Shown here: positions 63,348 to 64,000 of the stretch, one piece after another
Layout of the letters: every line of letters begins with the position of its first letter
Position numbering within the stretch: position 1 is the stretch's first letter
The notes under the pieces: generated by a model
Seen by the model: the letters and a program-made list of their open reading frames with translations, nothing else
What the model was told of the DNA's origin: nothing
Databases searched by the model: none
Origin: JANQPX01 sp039197065
GTDB lineage: Bacteria; Pseudomonadota; Alphaproteobacteria; Geminicoccales; Geminicoccaceae
Direction of reading: 5' to 3'
Assembly (NCBI GenBank): GCA_039197065.1
Contig: JBCCUL010000041.1
Coordinates: 1-64,000, forward strand
Length of the DNA: 64,000 nt
Position numbers and translations under genes: made by a program

Positions 63348-63572
63348 ATGTCTTCCTCCTTTTCTCCTGGCGATCACCAGCCCGACATGCTGGCGGCCCT
63401 GCGTGCAATCTGTGCTGAGCGCCGCACGCGTTTCGAACATGAACGTCAGCGGCTAAGTCGCGCGTCCGAGGTCGACTTCGACGACATCTCGCATGTCGCT
63501 CACGAACTTAATCTCATCGAAGATTCAGAGCGCTTTCTCGATGAGATCGAAGCCGCAATGAAGGCGGGTTGA
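63348..63572 (+). CDS. Small hypothetical island protein
   Basis: 74 aa, charged and helical (MLAALRAICAERRTRFEHER), no family recognised. Likely coiled-coil. It follows the AlpA-like gene and precedes the ORF that leaves the window. Confidence 0.45.
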   Translation: MSSSFSPGDHQPDMLAALRAICAERRTRFEHERQRLSRASEVDFDDISHVAHELNLIEDSERFLDEIEAAMKAG

Positions 63573-63577
63573 GACCC

Positions 63578-64000
63578 ATGCTCAAGCCGCCTGTCAGGTC
63601 ACACCGACAGCCACCTCCGATAGAGGCGCTCGGTGATGGTCTGCCGGGTGAAGCTGCTACAGATCGGACGCTGGCCCCTTATCACCAGGATGACCTTTGC
63701 GTCATCGAGGACCAGGAGGGGCTGCTAGCCAAAACCCATGTCCTGGACGATGACGACGAGATCGAGACCGCCGATTTCGATCAGTCCTTCTTGTCCCGCC
63801 CATCTCTGCATCGTCACCACGGAATACGCGATCTGTCCGAGCGGTTGCTGAAGCCGCTGGAGCAGCACCAGCGTATGGCCGTAGTCTTCGGTCAGCCGCG
63901 CAAGGCTGTGATTGGACGATTCTACAGGCGCTGGAAGGATGACCAGCATGACGACGCCGGCGAACTGATCGGCATCGGCAACTACACCGGCGTGCCGCGA
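63578..64000 (+). CDS. Partial ORF of unknown function, runs off the right edge
   Basis: An ATG at 63578, five bases after the previous stop, opens a frame of 141 codons without a stop up to the window end. The product is acidic and soluble in its first half (HVLDDDDEIETADFDQSF) and has no motif I recognise. Close spacing to the previous gene favours co-transcription. The 3' end is outside the window. Confidence 0.45.
   Translation, partial: MLKPPVRSHRQPPPIEALGDGLPGEAATDRTLAPYHQDDLCVIEDQEGLLAKTHVLDDDDEIETADFDQSFLSRPSLHRHHGIRDLSERLLKPLEQHQRMAVVFGQPRKAVIGRFYRRWKDDQHDDAGELIGIGNYTGVPR

Overview
The window looks like a GC-rich alphaproteobacterial chromosome, probably a Hyphomicrobiales-like methylotroph or facultative methylotroph. 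The grounds are alphaproteobacterial gene families throughout, a heterotetrameric sarcosine oxidase operon, a complete pqqABCDE operon and a lanthanide-type methanol dehydrogenase locus. No species can be named from the sequence alone.

Layout. Positions 1-3.3 kb hold an AT-rich left edge, a secreted VWA protein, a lytic-transglycosylase lipoprotein and a GlxA-type AraC regulator. 3.6-8.9 kb is soxBDAG (sarcosine to glycine plus methylene-THF). 8.8-17.9 kb has a PAS-EAL protein whose end is antisense to soxG, a secreted TIM-barrel-like protein, a small surface-polysaccharide cluster (asparagine synthase, glycosyltransferase, flippase) and a GH13 glucosidase. 18-23 kb is housekeeping: gyrA, coaD, an SDR and a zinc metallopeptidase. 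23-29 kb carries an MHYT sensor kinase, a PepSY protein with a divergent OmpR/kinase pair, a HbpS-like protein and a DUF1194 protein.

29.5-60.1 kb is one long C1/PQQ region. It has a two-component pair directly before pqqA, pqqABCDE, an unknown secreted protein, and a seven-gene MoxR/VWA chaperone operon of the mxaRS-C-L-K (Bat) type. Next come a LuxR regulator, FIST protein and hybrid kinase triad, two small secreted proteins, and a periplasmic SoxYZ-like carrier with a zinc metallohydrolase. These are followed by glutathione-dependent formaldehyde oxidation (frmA, fghA), xoxFGJ, a CxxxCW rhodanese-like protein, a binding protein, a beta-propeller protein, and finally an unknown secreted protein and a very acidic small PepSY-like protein. 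Together they make PQQ, assemble and regulate a lanthanide-dependent methanol dehydrogenase, pass electrons to cytochrome c, and oxidise formaldehyde to formate. No mxaFI is present, so XoxF is the only methanol dehydrogenase seen here.

60.4-64 kb is a genomic-island edge: a 3' tRNA-Thr fragment (likely att site), a decayed tyrosine integrase, an AlpA-like regulator and unknown small ORFs, running off the right end. The most novel material is the set of uncharacterised periplasmic proteins around xoxF, especially the acidic PepSY-like protein at 59836-60096 and its upstream partner.
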